Positions 34,211 through 42,281 of a DNA stretch of 64,000 bases are shown here, in pieces. Under the pieces are notes generated by a model that saw only the letters and a list, made by a program, of their open reading frames with translations, was not told where the DNA came from and searched no databases. This DNA comes from Streptomyces sp. 378 (GTDB lineage: Bacteria > Actinomycetota > Actinomycetes > Streptomycetales > Streptomycetaceae). The position numbers and the translations under genes are program-made. Within the stretch, counting starts at the first letter, position 1. Each line of letters starts with the position of its first letter. The stretch covers positions 434,001 through 498,000 of the forward strand of contig NZ_JASKMS010000001.1 in the NCBI RefSeq assembly GCF_030124145.1, written 5' to 3'.

Positions 34211-34306
34211 CCGAGGATTTTCGAATCTCTCCGGAGGGTGATCATTTCAGCGACCCCGAGTCGGCAAAGTGCAGGTCTCGGGTACTGCCCCTCAAGGGAG
34301 ATGCAC

Positions 34307-34510
34307 ATGGCAACTGGCACCGTGAAGTGGTTCAACGCGGAAAAGGGCTTCGGCTTCATCGAGCAGGAGGGTGGCGGCCCGGACGTCTTCGCCCACTACT
34401 CGAACATCGCCACCTCCGGCTTCCGCGAGCTTCAGGAAGGCCAGAAGGTTACCTTCGACGTCACGCAGGGCCAGAAGGGCCCGCAGGCCGAGAACATCGT
34501 TCCCGCCTGA
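34307..34510 (+). CDS. Cold-shock protein CspA family, second copy
   Basis: 67 aa OB-fold chaperone with intact RNP1 (KGFGFIE) and RNP2 (VFAHYS). AAGGGAG precedes the ATG. It has the same start and end as the copy at 21578 and heads a second csp-helicase module. The attenuator in its leader suggests a different induction logic from the first copy. CspA-type proteins can melt leader hairpins, so autoregulation is possible. Confidence 0.97.
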   Translation: MATGTVKWFNAEKGFGFIEQEGGGPDVFAHYSNIATSGFRELQEGQKVTFDVTQGQKGPQAENIVPA

Positions 34511-34530
34511 CGCGTACGCGAATGCCCTGA

Positions 34531-34568
34531 CCGGGGCCCGCACCCTCGCGGTGCGGGCCTCGGCTCGT
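34531..34568 (+). terminator. Terminator after the second csp gene
   Basis: CCGGGGCCCGCACC pairs with GGTGCGGGCCTCGG (one mismatch) around a short loop and leads into CTCGTTTT. It is homologous in position and stem to the terminator at 21804. Confidence 0.85.
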
Positions 34569-34659
34569 TTTGCTCTTCTCCGGCTCAACTCTTGCGAATC
34601 CTGCGGCTGCCGTGCCGCCGCGCATTCCTCGACGCGTGCCGCATCGAGGAAGGTTCCCC

Positions 34660-36108
34660 ATGGACCGCACAGCTCGCAGGAGCAACGGCTCCCCCCACTC
34701 CCGTAACAACCAGGTCCGGTCCCGGAAGTCGGGCGGCGGGGGCACCGCGTCCCGTCCGGCCGGCGGCGGCCGCGGCGGGCGCCGCCCCGCCACCGGCCAG
34801 GAGTTCGCACCGCCCGTCACCGTCACCCCGGCGCTGCCGGCCGTCGAGGCGTTCGCCGAACTCGACCTGCCCGAACGGCTGCTGGCCGCTCTGACCGCCG
34901 AGGGACTGACCGCGCCGTTCCCGATCCAGGCGGCGACGCTGCCGAACTCGCTGGCCGGCCGGGACGTCCTGGGCCGCGGGCGCACCGGCTCGGGCAAGAC
35001 GCTCGCCTTCGGCCTCGCCCTGCTGGCCCGCGTCGACGGGCAGCGCGCGGAGGCCCGGCAGCCCCTGGCCCTCGTCCTCGTGCCCACGCGCGAACTGGCC
35101 CAGCAGGTCACCGACGCCCTCGCCCCGTTCGCCCGCGCGCTGCGGCTGCGGCTCGCCACGGTGGTCGGCGGCTTGCCGATCGGCCGGCAGGCGAACGCGC
35201 TGCGCACCGGTGCCGAGGTCGTCGTCGCGACGCCCGGCCGCCTCAAGGACCTCATCGACCGCGGCGACTGCCGACTGGACCACGTCGGCGTCACCGTCCT
35301 CGACGAGGCCGACCAGATGACCGACATGGGCTTCATGCCGCAGGTCACCGCGCTGCTCGACCAGGTGCGCCCGGGCGGACAGCGGATGCTGTTCTCCGCC
35401 ACCCTGGACCGCAACGTCGACCGGCTGGTCCGCACGTACCTGCACGACCCGGTGGTGCACTCCGTCGACCCCTCCGCGGGCGCGGTCACCACGATGGAGC
35501 ACCACCTGCTGCACGTGGAGGACGCGGACAAGCACGCCACCACGACCCGGATCGCCGCCCGCGACGGACGCGTGATCATGTTCCTCGACACCAAGCACGC
35601 CGCCGACCGGCTGGCCAAGAAACTGCTGGCGGTCGGCGTGCGCGCCATGGCGCTGCACGGCGGGAAGTCCCAGTCCCAGCGGACCAAGACCCTGGCCCGC
35701 TTCAAGGACGGCCACGTCACCGTCCTGGTGGCGACCAACGTCGCCGCCCGCGGCATCCACGTCGACAACCTCGATCTGGTCGTCAACGTGGACCCGCCCG
35801 GTGACCACAAGGACTACCTGCACCGCGGCGGCCGTACCGCCCGCGCCGGCGAGTCCGGCACCGTCGTCACGCTGGTCCTGCCCCACCAGCGCCGCGAGAT
35901 GACCCGGCTGATGGCCGACGCGGGCATCACCCCGCAGGTCACGCGCGTCCGCTCGGGCGAGCCCGAGCTGAGCCGCATCACCGGGGCGCAGGAGCCCTCG
36001 GGCGTGCCCGTCGTCATCGCACCGCCGGCCGCCGAGCAGCCGCCCGCGCGCACGGGTTCCGCTCCGAACGGACGACGGAGCAGGCCGCCCCGGGGCCGCC
36101 GCCGCTGA
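34660..36108 (+). CDS. DEAD-box ATP-dependent RNA helicase, second copy
   Basis: 482 aa with the full motif set (GRTGSGKT, PTRELAQQV, VLDEADQM, SATLD, HRGGRTARAG). N- and C-terminal Arg/Gly-rich tails differ from the copy at 21960, while the core is near identical, with a 151-bp block (35321-35471 region) without mismatch. ATG behind GAGGAAGG. It pairs with the csp gene upstream and presumably remodels RNA under cold or stress. Confidence 0.96.
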   Translation: MDRTARRSNGSPHSRNNQVRSRKSGGGGTASRPAGGGRGGRRPATGQEFAPPVTVTPALPAVEAFAELDLPERLLAALTAEGLTAPFPIQAATLPNSLAGRDVLGRGRTGSGKTLAFGLALLARVDGQRAEARQPLALVLVPTRELAQQVTDALAPFARALRLRLATVVGGLPIGRQANALRTGAEVVVATPGRLKDLIDRGDCRLDHVGVTVLDEADQMTDMGFMPQVTALLDQVRPGGQRMLFSATLDRNVDRLVRTYLHDPVVHSVDPSAGAVTTMEHHLLHVEDADKHATTTRIAARDGRVIMFLDTKHAADRLAKKLLAVGVRAMALHGGKSQSQRTKTLARFKDGHVTVLVATNVAARGIHVDNLDLVVNVDPPGDHKDYLHRGGRTARAGESGTVVTLVLPHQRREMTRLMADAGITPQVTRVRSGEPELSRITGAQEPSGVPVVIAPPAAEQPPARTGSAPNGRRSRPPRGRRR

Positions 36109-36328
36109 ACCGGCCCGCCGATCCCAGGGCCTGTCGTCCGCGACCCGGTCCACACGACGGGGCCCGGGAGCCGACGCCGGCCGCGGCACCCGCGTACTCC
36201 CCGGTGAGCGGCGCGACGGCCATCAGTCCGCCGAGCCGGAGCCCGGCGCGCGCCGGCCACGAGACCGGCCGACTCCCCGTGCAGCGACAGGGGCGGTAGG
36301 CCGTCCGGGGCCGCGGCCCCGGACGGCG

Positions 36329-36490
36329 GTGAGCCGGGGGGCGGGTGGTGCGCCGGGGGGGGCGGGTGGTGCGCCGGGGGGCCGGGTGGTGCGCCGGGGG
36401 GCCGGGCGGTGAGCCAGAGGGGCCGGGCGGTGAGCCCGGGGACCGGGCGGCGAGCCAGAGGGACCGGGCGGCGAGCCAGGGAACCGGGTG
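36329..36490. repeat. G-rich 20-21 bp tandem repeat, eight units
   Basis: Eight units of the form G(T/C)G(C/A)GCC(G/A)GGGGG(G/C)CGGG(T/C)G run head to tail between the helicase and GH30 genes. The G runs on the plus strand could form quadruplexes. No spacers, so not CRISPR. The rest of the 36109-36571 gap shows only the terminator below. Confidence 0.8.
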
Positions 36491-36498
36491 GTGACGTA

Positions 36499-36549
36499 CG
36501 ACGCCCCCGGCTTCCGCCGCCGGTAGGGGCGCGGAAGCCGGGGGCGTCG
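36499..36549. terminator. Inverted repeat after GH30 gene
   Basis: A 19-bp perfect stem (36499-36517 with 36531-36549, CGACGCCCCCGGCTTCCGC) lies 22 bp past the GH30 stop on its strand and will end its transcription. Confidence 0.8.
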
Positions 36550-36571
36550 TGGGACGGACGCCGGGCGAGGG

Positions 36572-38629
36572 TCAGTCGCCCGTCACCTCGGTCACCTTCC
36601 AGCGCTGGTTGGACCCGGAGTTCGGCTGCCAGACGCCGACGGAGGCCCCGTCGGTCGTGGACTGGCCCCCGACGTCCGGGAGCTGACCGGTCGCCGCGTT
36701 CACGAGCGTCCACGTGCCGTCGCCGGTCGTGGACGCGATCCACTGCGCGGCGGCGTCGCGGCGGCCCTCGTCGGGTTCGGCGACCAGGGCGCCCTCACGG
36801 ATCGCCAGGCGCTTGTCCGTGCCGGTCTCGGTGAGGACGTAGCGCTTGCGGTTGCCGTCACCGCGGACCTGCTCCACCCGCCACTGCCGGCCGCTGGGGT
36901 CGGCGGCGTTCGGGGTCCTGATGACCAGGCCCGTGCCGTTCCCGGCGATGGTGAGGTCCTTGCCGCTCTGGACGCCCGTGAGGCGGTAGGTGTGCCCCTT
37001 GCGCAGTTCGGCCGCGTCCTTCGCGACGCCGGAGACGCCCTTGACGAGGAAGGACGTCACCGACTGGGCGGGCACGGTGAGCGTGGCCTGCTCGCCGGTG
37101 ACCCGGACGGCCTTCCGCTTCTCCAGCTTGCCGTCGGCGCTGGTCACCACGGGGGTGACCGTGGCGCGGGAGGAGACCCGGCCGAACTTCGACAGGTCGA
37201 GCGTGACCTCGCGGGCCTCGGTGCCGCTGTTGACGTGGACGACGGTCGCCGCGTCGCCCTTGCGGGAGACCGCCGCGGTGCTGGACGTGTCGTTCGTCTT
37301 GATCAGCCGGTCGCCGGGCTTGATGAAGTGCGTGAAGTTGCGGGCCGTGTCGAACTTGGTGTTGGTGTAGATCGGGCAGGACTTCAGGGTGTCCTTCGCG
37401 GTGCAGCTGAACGGAAGCTGGATCTCGCCCCAGTTGCCGCCCTTGGCGGACTCCCCGCCCGGCTTCATGTTGTCGTAGTCCTCGACGGGCTGCCAGAACA
37501 CCCAGGCCTTGGGCTCCAGTTCGCGCAGGTCGTCCACCATGCGCTGGGCCAGGCCCAGGCCGGGCCGCATGTCCGTGAAGCTCTGGCCGTCGCCCCAGTC
37601 GCCCTCGACCTCGCTCATCCACAGCGGCTTGTCGGCGGCCTTGGCCAGGTCGCGGACGGTGGTGCGCTGTCCGGTGCCGTAGGTGTGGACGTTCATCTGG
37701 TCGACGAGGTCGCGGACCTCCTGGGGGTAGGAGTTCCAGTTCGTTGCGAACGTGCCCGGGTTCGTCTCGTCCATCGCGGATATCTCCGCGTCCGAGCGGG
37801 ACTTCTTCAGGACCGGGGCCAGGGCGCGGAGCACCTTCTGCTGGAGCTCGGGGCCGATGTGGGCGCCCTCCTGGCGGCCGCCGACCGGCTGGCCGTCCGG
37901 GCCGAGTTTGGTGCCCCAGTAGTTCGTGTTCGGCTCGTTGAACGGGTCGAGCGTGTCGACCTTGATGCCGTGCGCCTTCTCCAGCCGCTCGGTCGCGCCC
38001 ACCAGGTACTCGGCGAAGTCGTCGACGGACTCGGTCTTGAGCTGGTCCTCGCCCGCGTCGAAGTTGCCGGAGACGTAGCCGCTCTCGGTCATGAACCAGG
38101 GCGGGGAGTTGCTGAAGGTCTCCCAGTGGGTGATGTCCTTCTTGATGCGGTCGACCCACCAGCGCTGCGTCTTGTCGGCCTTCTTGTTCCAGTCCGCCGG
38201 GTCGTCCGCGTCCCACCAGTCGACGTCCTCGCGGGTGGTGCCCGCCGGGGCCTTCCACCAGCCCTCGACCGCGCCGCCGGCCCGCAGGTAGTCCTTGACG
38301 TCGGGGGCGTTGCCGCCGCCGATGTTGTAACGGGCGATGTTCAGGGCGAGGCCCTCGTCGCCGAAGAGGAGCCGGTAGAGCTTCTCGCGGATCGCGGGCG
38401 GGTAGTCGCCGGTGGCGTTGGCGAACCAGACCAGGCTGGTGCCCCAGCCCTCGAACCTCTCCCCCGCGTACGAGGGGTCGGGCCGGACGGTGACCCCGGC
38501 CGCGGCGGCCTCGGCAGCCGTCGTCTCGGCGTGCGCGGCGGGCAGGGTGGCGGTGGCCAGGACGGCCCCGGTCGCCAAGGTGACGCCGATGGCCCCGAGG
38601 AGCCTTCTCTTGCGGGTGCGGTGTGCCAT
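36572..38629 (-). CDS. Secreted GH30 glycoside hydrolase with ricin-type lectin domain
   Basis: 685 aa. A signal peptide (1-34, ending AHA) precedes a GH30 catalytic domain with acid/base Glu232 in PFNEPNTNYW and probable nucleophile Glu340 in WMSEVEGDW, then a beta-sandwich and a C-terminal ricin-B/CBM13-like trefoil (about 550-685, QWRVEQV...NQRWKVTEV). The overall layout resembles endo-beta-1,6-galactanases (GH30_5) of Streptomyces that attack arabinogalactan. That substrate is an inference. It is divergent from a LacI gene with a perfect operator between them. Confidence 0.87.
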   Translation of the reverse strand: MAHRTRKRRLLGAIGVTLATGAVLATATLPAAHAETTAAEAAAAGVTVRPDPSYAGERFEGWGTSLVWFANATGDYPPAIREKLYRLLFGDEGLALNIARYNIGGGNAPDVKDYLRAGGAVEGWWKAPAGTTREDVDWWDADDPADWNKKADKTQRWWVDRIKKDITHWETFSNSPPWFMTESGYVSGNFDAGEDQLKTESVDDFAEYLVGATERLEKAHGIKVDTLDPFNEPNTNYWGTKLGPDGQPVGGRQEGAHIGPELQQKVLRALAPVLKKSRSDAEISAMDETNPGTFATNWNSYPQEVRDLVDQMNVHTYGTGQRTTVRDLAKAADKPLWMSEVEGDWGDGQSFTDMRPGLGLAQRMVDDLRELEPKAWVFWQPVEDYDNMKPGGESAKGGNWGEIQLPFSCTAKDTLKSCPIYTNTKFDTARNFTHFIKPGDRLIKTNDTSSTAAVSRKGDAATVVHVNSGTEAREVTLDLSKFGRVSSRATVTPVVTSADGKLEKRKAVRVTGEQATLTVPAQSVTSFLVKGVSGVAKDAAELRKGHTYRLTGVQSGKDLTIAGNGTGLVIRTPNAADPSGRQWRVEQVRGDGNRKRYVLTETGTDKRLAIREGALVAEPDEGRRDAAAQWIASTTGDGTWTLVNAATGQLPDVGGQSTTDGASVGVWQPNSGSNQRWKVTEVTGD

Positions 38630-38743
38630 CTCGAGTACTCCAGCTCTTCTGCGTGCCGCATGTCCCGGCGGACGCGGAGATCGGGGCCTACGTGGTGCGA
38701 CTGGTACGGATTCGGCGGCTTCTCATACGGTTTCGGCTAGGCA

Positions 38744-38759
38744 ATGTTTACGTAAACAT
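38744..38759. promoter_or_regulatory. LacI-type operator ATGTTTACGTAAACAT
   Basis: A perfect 16-bp palindrome with the central CG typical of LacI/GalR operators, between the divergent GH30 and lacI genes. A TACACT -10 for lacI lies downstream (about 38775). It most probably binds the LacI protein encoded at 38852 and controls both genes. Confidence 0.8.
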
Positions 38760-38851
38760 CCACTGGCGGGATGTCTACACTGTCCGAATCTCAGGGGTCA
38801 AGGACTCGTTCCGGACCGAAACTCGCGCGCCGGTCGCGTAGGGAGGGGAAT

Positions 38852-39922
38852 GTGGGCACAGTGGACGGCGAGAGCGAGTCGAGAGGCACGAGCCGGACGA
38901 GAAGACGCGCGGCCCGGCCCCGCCAGGGCGCGTCCATGGCGGACGTCGCACAGCTCGCCGGGGTCTCCTCCCAGACGGTCTCCCGCGTCTCGAACGGCTT
39001 CCCGGGCGTCACCGAGGACACCCGGGCGCAGGTCCTGGCGGCCATGCGGGAGCTGGGCTACCGGCCCAACAGCGCGGCCCGGGCGTTGCGCCGGGGCGAG
39101 TTCCGCACCCTCGGCGTGATCACCTTCTCGCTCTCCACCATGGGCAACATCCGCACCCTGGAGGCCATCGCCACCTCCGCCGCCGAGCACGGTTACGCCG
39201 TCACCCTGCTGCCCGTGGCCGTCCCCACCCAGGACGAGGTGAACGGCGCCTTCTCCCGGCTGGGCGAACTCGCCGTGGACGCCGTCATCGTCATCATGGA
39301 GATCCACCTCCTCGACGCGGCGACGGTCTCCCTCCCGCCCGGAGTGCAGGTCGTGGTGGCCGATTCCGACGCCGGCGACCGCTACACCGTCGTCGACACC
39401 GACCAGGCGGGCGGCGCCCGTGACGCCGTACGGCACCTCCTCGACCTCGGCCACGACACGGTGTGGCACCTGGCCGGCCCGGAGGGCTCCTTCGCCGCCC
39501 AGCGCCGCGCCAACGCCTGGCGCGCCACACTCACCGAGGCGGGCCGGACCCCGCCGCCCCCGGTCCGTGGCGACTGGTCGGCCGAGTCCGGCTACCGGGT
39601 GGGTCTGCTCCTCGCCGACGAGCCGGAGTGCACGGCGGTGTTCACGGCCAACGACCAGATGGCCCTGGGCCTGCTCCGCGCCCTGCACGAACGCGGCCGC
39701 CGCGTACCCGACGACGTCAGTGTCATCGGCTTCGACGACATCCCCGAGTCCGCGTCCTTCCTCCCGCCCCTCACCACCATCCACCAGGACTTCGCGGAGG
39801 TGGGACGGTTGTGCGTGGAGGGGGTGCTCAGCAAGATGCGGGAGGCCGGGGCGGAACACGGCACGACGCTGGTGCCCACCCGCTTGGTCCGGCGGGCGAG
39901 CACGGCACGGCGGCGAGGGTGA
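38852..39922 (+). CDS. LacI-family transcriptional regulator
   Basis: 356 aa. A basic N tail is followed by the LacI helix-turn-helix (MADVAQLAGVSSQTVSRVSN) with hinge GYRPNSAARALRRG, and a periplasmic-binding-like effector domain (VGLLLADEPECTAVFTANDQ, VIGFDDIPES). The GTG at 38852 has GGGAGG upstream; the earlier frame start is doubtful. It probably represses the divergent GH30 gene until an oligosaccharide appears. Confidence 0.92.
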   Translation: MGTVDGESESRGTSRTRRRAARPRQGASMADVAQLAGVSSQTVSRVSNGFPGVTEDTRAQVLAAMRELGYRPNSAARALRRGEFRTLGVITFSLSTMGNIRTLEAIATSAAEHGYAVTLLPVAVPTQDEVNGAFSRLGELAVDAVIVIMEIHLLDAATVSLPPGVQVVVADSDAGDRYTVVDTDQAGGARDAVRHLLDLGHDTVWHLAGPEGSFAAQRRANAWRATLTEAGRTPPPPVRGDWSAESGYRVGLLLADEPECTAVFTANDQMALGLLRALHERGRRVPDDVSVIGFDDIPESASFLPPLTTIHQDFAEVGRLCVEGVLSKMREAGAEHGTTLVPTRLVRRASTARRRG

Positions 39923-39952
39923 CGGACGGGGCCGGGGCGACCGGGCGCCGTC

Positions 39953-40123
39953 CTCAGCGAGTCGATGGCCAGCCGCCGGGACCGGCTCGTCGTCCGGGTC
40001 GTCGACGACGTCGAGACACCGGCTCTGCTCGCCCTGGTCTGGCGGAGCGGGCGGAGTCCCGCGGTGCGCGAGCTGCTCGCCCAGTGCCGGCGGGCGTTCG
40101 GCGAGTCCGGCGGCCCCGGATAG
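39953..40123 (+). pseudogene. LysR-family C-terminal remnant
   Basis: An open stretch reads LSESMASRRDRLVVRVVDDV then ETPALLALVWRSGRSPAVRE and LLAQCRRAF before a TAG stop. This is the usual end of a LysR effector domain (D-ETP-LALVWR...SPAVRELL). There is no start, no DNA-binding domain and no ribosome site upstream; the LacI gene ends only 30 bp before. It is a 3' fragment. Confidence 0.6.
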
Positions 40124-40126
40124 CGG

Positions 40127-41059
40127 TCAGCGTCGTCCGATGACCTCCGCGACGCGGAGGAAGCCGTCCTGCCCGTGACCCAGTCCGACGGCGCGGCGGG
40201 CCATGCCCTCGACCGCGCGCATGACACCGGCGTCGATGCCGTGCGACTCGGAGACGTGGACGATGTGGGACATGGACGACACGGCCGAGGTGAGCGGGTT
40301 GTCCTCGCCGGAGTAGGTGCCGGCGTCGGCGTCCGCGGCGGTCTGCGCGAACAGCGGCGGGAGGATCGCGCCGATGCCCTGGGCGAAGGGTGCCAGTTCG
40401 GTCGGGGTGACTCCCTCGGCCCGGGCCACCGCCAGGGCGTGCGCGTAGCCCGCCATCGCCGTCCAGAAGATGTCGAGCAGGGCGATGTCGTAGGCCGCGG
40501 CCCGGCCCGTGTCCTCACCGAGGTGGGTGTGGGTGCCTCCCAACGCCTGCCGTACGAGAGCGAGTTCGCGGTAGAGGTCCCCGGGTCCGCTGTACAGGAA
40601 GACCGCGCCGGGCGTGCCGATGGTGGCCGCCGGGGTCATGATCACGCCGTCCAGGTAGCGGACGCCGTGCGCGGCCGCCCACGCGGCGGTGTCCCGGGCC
40701 CGGGCCGGGGTGTCGGCGGTCAACTGCACGAGCGTACGGCCCTTGAGGGCGGCCGTGACCTCGTCCTGGCACAGCACGGCGTCGGCGGCGTCGTAGTTCA
40801 CCACGCAGACGACGACCACCTCGCTCGCCGCCACCGCCTCGGCCGCCGTCGCCGCGCCCGCCGCGCCGCGGTCGAGGAGTTCCCGGTCCCGGCCCGGGGT
40901 GCGGTTCCACACGGTGGTGCGCAGGCCCGCGTCGACGAACGCACCGGCCAGCGCCCGGCCCATGGGGCCGAGGCCGAGGACGGTGACCGTGGCGGCCGGG
41001 TGCGCGTCGACCGGGCCGCCGGAATGCGCCGGGGCCGGGGTAGCGCTGTACGAAGACAT
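40127..41059 (-). CDS. NADPH-dependent imine-reductase-like oxidoreductase
   Basis: 310 aa beta-hydroxyacid-dehydrogenase/6PGDH superfamily protein. N-terminal Rossmann motif VLGLGPMGRALAGAF with WNRTPGR (NADP-binding Arg), and the C-terminal interdomain helix AAYDIALLDIFWTAMAGYAHALA typical of imine reductases. It would reduce cyclic or substituted imines or related carbonyls. ATG at 41059 behind GAGGAG. An HxlR regulator is divergent across 55 bp and probably controls it. Confidence 0.85.
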   Translation of the reverse strand: MSSYSATPAPAHSGGPVDAHPAATVTVLGLGPMGRALAGAFVDAGLRTTVWNRTPGRDRELLDRGAAGAATAAEAVAASEVVVVCVVNYDAADAVLCQDEVTAALKGRTLVQLTADTPARARDTAAWAAAHGVRYLDGVIMTPAATIGTPGAVFLYSGPGDLYRELALVRQALGGTHTHLGEDTGRAAAYDIALLDIFWTAMAGYAHALAVARAEGVTPTELAPFAQGIGAILPPLFAQTAADADAGTYSGEDNPLTSAVSSMSHIVHVSESHGIDAGVMRAVEGMARRAVGLGHGQDGFLRVAEVIGRR

Positions 41060-41114
41060 CGAGAACTCCTCTGATCTGCACGGCAGGGGACAAGGGACAA
41101 GGAAAGGGACGGTC

Positions 41115-41465
41115 ATGACGCGTCGGCGCCAGGATTCGGACGTCTGCGGGGTGACGGCCGCGATCGCCGTGGTCGACGGCAAGTGGAAGACGGCCCTGCT
41201 CTGGCTGCTGGAGTCGGGCCCGCACCGCCCGGCGGAGCTGCGCCGACGGCTGCCGGGCCTCTCCGAGAAGGTGCTGACCGAGGCCCTGCGGGAGATGGCC
41301 GCGGACGGGCTGGTGCACCGGGAGGTGTACGACGTGCTGCCGCCGAAGACGGTCTACTCCCTGACCGCGTTCGGACGCGAACTCGCCGAGGCACTGGCGC
41401 CGTTGTCCGACTGGGGCCACCGTCGCCTGGAGAAGCTCGCCGGGGCCGCCCGGCCGGTCTCCTGA
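41115..41465 (+). CDS. HxlR-family transcriptional regulator
   Basis: 116 aa winged-helix protein. It opens with CGVTAAIAVVDGKWKTALLW (HxlR signature with the N-terminal Cys that senses electrophiles in several members) and LRRRLPGLSEKVLTEALREM as recognition helix. It is divergent from the imine-reductase-like gene, the usual setting for HxlR control of a stress or detoxification oxidoreductase. Confidence 0.92.
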   Translation: MTRRRQDSDVCGVTAAIAVVDGKWKTALLWLLESGPHRPAELRRRLPGLSEKVLTEALREMAADGLVHREVYDVLPPKTVYSLTAFGRELAEALAPLSDWGHRRLEKLAGAARPVS

Positions 41466-41719
41466 CGCGGACGCCACCTCCGTCTCTTCCGGATCCTGTG
41501 CCTCACCGACCGCCCACCACCAGGTTCGCCCGGCACCGGCGCCCTGCCAAGTCCCCACAAAAAGGTGGGTACTCCGGCGGGCCCGGGGCGGCCTCCCCGC
41601 CCTCGCCGTCCTCCGCGCCCCGGGCCGGGCCGGTTGGCGTGCTGCGGTGATCACGCTGCTGCGATGGGACGGCCTGCACGGGGACCACTACCGGGTGGCC
41701 CCGGCGGGATGGACCAAGG

Positions 41720-42199
41720 TCAGGTAGTCGTGCGAGCCGCCGCCACCCGCTCCCCGAACGGCCGCCGGCCCACCGCCCGCACCACCTCGGCCAGCAACTC
41801 TCCGAGCGGCATGGACAGTTCCGCGTCCAGCTCCGCCATCGCCGCCTTCGTCGCCTCCCACTCCGCCTCGATCCGCGGCAGCAGCGCCCGGGCCTTGGGG
41901 GTGAGGCCGACCAATCGGCGGCGGGCGTCCAGCGGGTCGGGCGTGTGGGTGACCAGGCCCGCGCGGGCCATCTGGGCCGCCGTCTGGCTCGCGGCCGAGT
42001 GCGTGACGTCGATCGCCGCGGCCAACGCGCGTACCGGGAGCGGGCCTTCGGCCACGAGTGCCCGGACGACCGGGGAGAAGCGGGGCCGGTACTCGGCGAG
42101 GCCCTGCTCCCTGTAGAGCTCGGCCACCTCGCCGTCCAGCAGTTCCAGCACGTGACGGAGCAGCGTCCCCACGGCGACCGGATCGGGTTGATTGCTCAC
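41720..42199 (-). CDS. MarR-family transcriptional regulator
   Basis: 159 aa from the GTG at 42199 (up to 167 aa from a GTG at 42223). Winged helix region VRALAAAIDVTHSAASQTAAQMARAGLVTHTPDPLDARRRLVGLT is clear. The TAGATT -10-like box ends five bases before GTG 42199, so the message may be leaderless; the longer start would place a rare TTA codon at the beginning. It is divergent from proline iminopeptidase. Confidence 0.88.
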   Translation of the reverse strand: MSNQPDPVAVGTLLRHVLELLDGEVAELYREQGLAEYRPRFSPVVRALVAEGPLPVRALAAAIDVTHSAASQTAAQMARAGLVTHTPDPLDARRRLVGLTPKARALLPRIEAEWEATKAAMAELDAELSMPLGELLAEVVRAVGRRPFGERVAAARTTT

Positions 42200-42210
42200 G
42201 CTGTAATCTA

Positions 42211-42220
42211 ACAGCGCTGT
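42211..42220. promoter_or_regulatory. ACAGCGCTGT palindrome in marR-pip gap
   Basis: A perfect 10-bp palindrome overlapping the putative marR promoter, in the 82-bp divergent gap. It is a candidate operator for the MarR protein. Confidence 0.4.
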
Positions 42221-42281
42221 CACACCTGCTGTCGCATCCGCGGTTGACCCGAGGCAGCCAGGTCAGGAGAGGACCTCCCGT

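Noticed and set aside
41648..41728. A 26-codon peptide starting MITLLRWDGL between hxlR and marR
   Set aside because: No ribosome site and no family recognised; it may be a decayed tail but cannot be supported.
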